A stretch of DNA of 64,000 nt. It comes from Numida meleagris (Eukaryota > Chordata > Aves > Galliformes > Numididae). The notes under the pieces are model-generated. The model was given only the letters and a program-made list of their open reading frames with translations, was not told the origin of the DNA and ran no database searches. Shown piece after piece: positions 60,501 through 64,000 of this stretch. Location: positions 98,768,871-98,832,870 of the forward strand of contig NC_034410.1 of assembly GCF_002078875.1 (NCBI RefSeq). Reading direction: 5' to 3'. Numbering within the stretch: the stretch's first letter is position 1; each line of letters starts with the position of its first letter. Position numbers and translations under genes: made by a program.

Positions 60501-61046
60501 TAAAATGCAACATCATGTCAGCTGATGTTCTGGTGACCCAAATGAGTCTGTGTGATTGTTTTAGCCTCTCCACTGGTGTCCAAGTCTCCTGAGTTGTAAA
60601 AAGACCTAAGTACTGAGGAAGCATAGATAAAATAACTTAGGGCAAAAAGAAATACTTGAAGTACTTGTTCTTCTGTGATCTTAACTGTGAGCTCTTAAAA
60701 ACAGGTGTTTACTAAAGAGGAAAAAGGAACAAAGAGAGCACTGGAAAGAATACCTTTCAGCCCTTTTCCACTGTCAACCCCTCTTCTGCACACACTTCTT
60801 ACCAATATTTAAACAAACATTAGAATATTAACCAATTCACAGTTGAGAATTTGCATTTTCACTTTCTGCTTTAATATTCCAAAGAAAATGGTTTAGGCCC
60901 ATAGATCAGAGTTTAAATGTTGATGTGATGTGAAAGCAAGTGCTTCATGCTGACTTCAGTAGCAAAATTTTGAAGTGTCTTCTACTTGCTCATATAAGCT
61001 GCAAAATACTAAAAACTCATCAGAATTCTGCTATTCAGCTGGAACT

Positions 61047-61073
61047 AAAAGAACTCCAATCTGGAGTTCTTTT
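61047..61073. repeat. Perfect inverted repeat, 12-bp arms, 3-base loop
   Basis: aaaagaactcca (61047-61058), loop atc, tggagttctttt (61062-61073). Confidence 0.97.
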
Positions 61074-64000
61074 GGAGATCATACTCTGATTTTCTAATCG
61101 AGTCATAGCTTTAGGGCTATCTTCATAATTCCAGTGAGAAAGGATATTTAAATTAATAGAATTGGGTGAGATATAGAATAAAATATCAGATGGTACCAGA
61201 AAGTCTGCACTAAGCTTAAAATGTATTTTTAGGGGCAGATCATCTATTCTGAAGTCTTTTATCAATTTTTAGACACCTCACTGTTATATAGAAGTTGTGC
61301 ATATCTGAAATAAAGTGCATCTACCACTAACAACATAATTTTTTTCTGAGTAAACATTTACAAAGCAGTACAATACAGTATAATTCCACCTAGAAGGTAG
61401 AGATAAATAGAAAATATTCATTCTGTTAGTCCACAGATCACAGTGGTATGCTCAGTAAGCCAGAAATGTGCATGTTTCATTAAAAATTCCATTACAGCAG
61501 TTGATCTGTCATTTGTCTCCGTATAGGTCTAAAACAATTATAACAGCATTCATTTCAGAGCAGATGGAGGACTTCCATGAATAGATTTTGTTAAATATGT
61601 GTTGTAATAGTTGAGACATCTTTTTGCAGGAATGCTTCTAAAAAGTAATATAAGAAATTTGAAATAATAGAATATCTAAAAATAGCGATTTGTATAAGAT
61701 TGATATGTTTTTGAAAGTATTTTTCTCCACTATCCTTTTATGTTTTTTATTTGCGGGCCTTACTCCTTCAGATATTTATAAAACTCTGAAACTTTAAGAT
61801 CTTCAACAATTCTGATAGGAACAGAGCAGTGCTGAGAGCTCTTTAAGGTAGAAAAAAACTAAAGTCTTTCTGTTTTTCAACAACCTGCAGCTAAGTATCT
61901 AATTTTAAAAACACATAGACCTTCTGAATAAAGTTGTTCCAAGTCTAAAACGTTTATTATTGAGGTTAAGCATGGATATCAAAAGCCTTGGTCAACAGCA
62001 GGAATGCTGTGCGCCTGTATCCCAGATTCCTTGTAGGGATGTATATGTACCTAGGATATCTTATGTACATTTAAAAGTCTGTGGCTCTTGAAAGGATACA
62101 AGATTGTAAGTCAAGAATGGTACTAATAAGATATTGAAAATCTTAGTGAATGGAAATTCCAAATGTATTTTCTTTTTCATAATGTTGACCACTTTGGATA
62201 GTAGAACAGTAGCAGCACATTTCATACTGGGCATGTCCTTAGATTTAAAGCTGAATTTTAATGTAGAAGTAAAAGAAACTAATGAAGGAAGGAGGAAGGT
62301 ATTGAATACAGATGGTTTTTCATGGAATCGTAAAATTATGGGAATCATGATGAATGATATTTTCAACTCTTCTGTTTTAGGAAAAAAAAAAACATTTTCT
62401 GAGGCAAAATCATTTTTTTAAAGACCAAAAAAAAAAAAAAAAAAGCGCAAAAAAACCCCCACCAACATAACAACAAAGCACACTGCTTACTTCAGTAGTT
62501 TTCTGACTTCCTCCCAATGGGCTATTTATACATTTCAGTAATCTGCATGTACAAGCAAGTTAGCTGCAGGGAAGCTCAATTTTTAGAATATTTTAGAGTC
62601 AAAAATACTGAAGTTTTCATTCTTCACTAATGAAGCTCCTGTCTTTTTTCAAGGTCACAGATATCAGAAGCAGTGCTTGTATGAACAAATCCTTGTAGTG
62701 GCATTGCAGAGTACTCAGGCAAGAGGATGTCATCTGGTAGAGTTCCACTCTAAGATGAAAAACTCATTTTTTCCTTTTGCTCTAGAAATTGAAATAAAAA
62801 ACCACAAAATACTGTGTTGCTTGGGGCAGGAGTTCCTCTTTAGGGGAAATTATCAATTATCTACAGATTTTTGGTTATTTTATACTCATCATCAGCATAA
62901 CTGTAGTTTACAGAGTAGAGTTTTCAGGACTGTCTTCAGATGAAGATATTTGTTCTACTTGGCATACTGTCAAAGCTGGTTAATGTGTTTCTGTTGTGCT
63001 TAAGGTTGCATAGGCAAAGTATGGAAGAAGATTTGGGGTAAAAGCAAGAAAATACTGTGAAAAATATTCTCAAACTTGCATTTATTTCACTCTAATACAA
63101 ACAAAATGCAAATTTGTATTTGCTGTTTGTAAATACGGTTGTATTTAAGAACAAGTTTTCACTTGCTTAAGAAGTCACTAGCCTCAGATGATCCTTGTTG
63201 TTTTGCGTTCATTATATTAACCTCCAACATTTAGAATCTGTATGCAGATTATTTGTCCTGAGTGTGAGAGCCATGAAGTATCTTTTGATACATATCTATC
63301 ACAGTAGAAGGGTCTAGTGGTATTTGCTATGTCTAAGCAGCATTTAATCCTGTTGTTTTTTTTTTGTATACTAGGGAATACCTCTTCCTTGTGTCCCAAA
63401 TAAGCCCATTATCATTCCCTCATTTCCTTTCAAAAATGATTAAAGTTTTCCTGAGCTGTGCTTAGGGCATTAAAGATTTTTTTTTCCTCAGATGCTGATG
63501 TGATTTGATCTGATTACTTTGTTAAGAGGTAAAGAGAATAGAAAGTGGCATTTGCTGTTTAGAAAGGAAGTTTGCAATGGAATGTTTCTCTATGTTTGTT
63601 TCAAAACTTTAGCATTGATTTTTTCTATCCTTCTCTACTATAAACTTTGTTTTTTGAGAAGACAGTCTTCTAGAGGCATAGTGTTCTGCATATGAAGAAT
63701 TTGCTTCTGACAGGTTCTTGGTGATACCGGGTAAAGTATTCACAGGTAGGCCAATAGTCATATACAGAAAGAAGAATGGAACTCACCCAACTGGTGAAGG
63801 GGATCTCTGGCTATGCAGCACTTCTCAGGAAGCAGCCTAGGTCCAAAAGATGTTCTCCTTTCAGTGGCTGGCCCTTGTATGAGCCTAGCATGTGGCTGGC
63901 TCCTGCTCCCTGGCCAGCCACACCCCTTCACTAGGTAGGTGCTCAGTCACTAGTTCAAGTTGTGACCTAACTGTTCCCCTACAGCATAGCAAAGCAGATT

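Larger units (their letters stand above)
58806..64000. other. Intergenic downstream of ZBTB14, no gene recognised
   Basis: AT-rich sequence. It contains an AT-rich palindromic tract (60316-60500), a perfect hairpin (61047-61073) and short A or T runs (for example near 58810-58845 and 62426-62443). Open frames are short and without domain support. From about 63700 the sequence becomes more GC-rich and may enter an unrecognised repeat. Confidence 0.6.

Noticed and set aside
1..64000. Bacterial-type systems, CRISPR arrays, operons or an undescribed defence system
   Set aside because: The sequence is vertebrate nuclear DNA. No spaced direct repeats or operon-like gene clusters are present.

Overview
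The window is nuclear DNA from a bird, most likely a chicken or another galliform. Genes have spliced exons with GT/AG borders and long AT-rich introns. Truncated CR1 LINEs are frequent, and there are mariner and hAT-Charlie-like DNA transposons of the kind known from chicken. The C-terminal coding exons of EPB41L3 (protein 4.1B) and the whole coding region of ZBTB14 (ZF5) are recognisable. Both lie on the + strand in the order EPB41L3 then ZBTB14. From memory this matches the neighbourhood on human 18p11.31.

Layout. 1-17,750: the 3' part of EPB41L3. Thirteen coding exons can be placed between 2,716 and 15,434. They encode the end of the linker, the spectrin-actin binding region (about 4,878-5,612), a variable linker with three probable cassette exons (9,006-11,000), and the conserved 4.1 C-terminal domain ending at a TGA at 15,432-15,434. 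A strong donor 6 nt after the stop and a strong acceptor before 16,679 suggest an intron in the 3' UTR, with a poly(A) signal at 17,722. 17,750-41,990: gene-poor AT-rich intergenic DNA with a few CR1 fragments, one stand-alone mariner remnant and several perfect short hairpins. 41,990-51,430: a transposon-dense block. Three copies of a composite element (hAT ends with a mariner nested inside) are present, and one of them is further interrupted by CR1 elements that are themselves nested. 51,480-52,880: the CpG-island promoter of ZBTB14, interrupted by a 785-base assembly gap. 53,195-53,935: CR1 fragments in the first ZBTB14 intron. 54,519-58,510: ZBTB14 exon 2, which ends exactly with the initiator ATG, the main coding exon and the 3' UTR. 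58,512-64,000: downstream intergenic DNA with an old CR1 relic and an AT-rich palindromic tract.

The two genes are unrelated in function. One encodes a membrane-skeleton adaptor that links membrane proteins to spectrin and actin; the other encodes a BTB/zinc-finger transcription regulator. They are simply neighbours in tandem, with about 34 kb between them. The most informative observations are the isolated ATG of ZBTB14, the all-phase-0 exon design of EPB41L3 with possible alternative C-termini, the composite hAT/mariner element and its nesting history, and a perfect 21-bp hairpin at 32,247-32,293.
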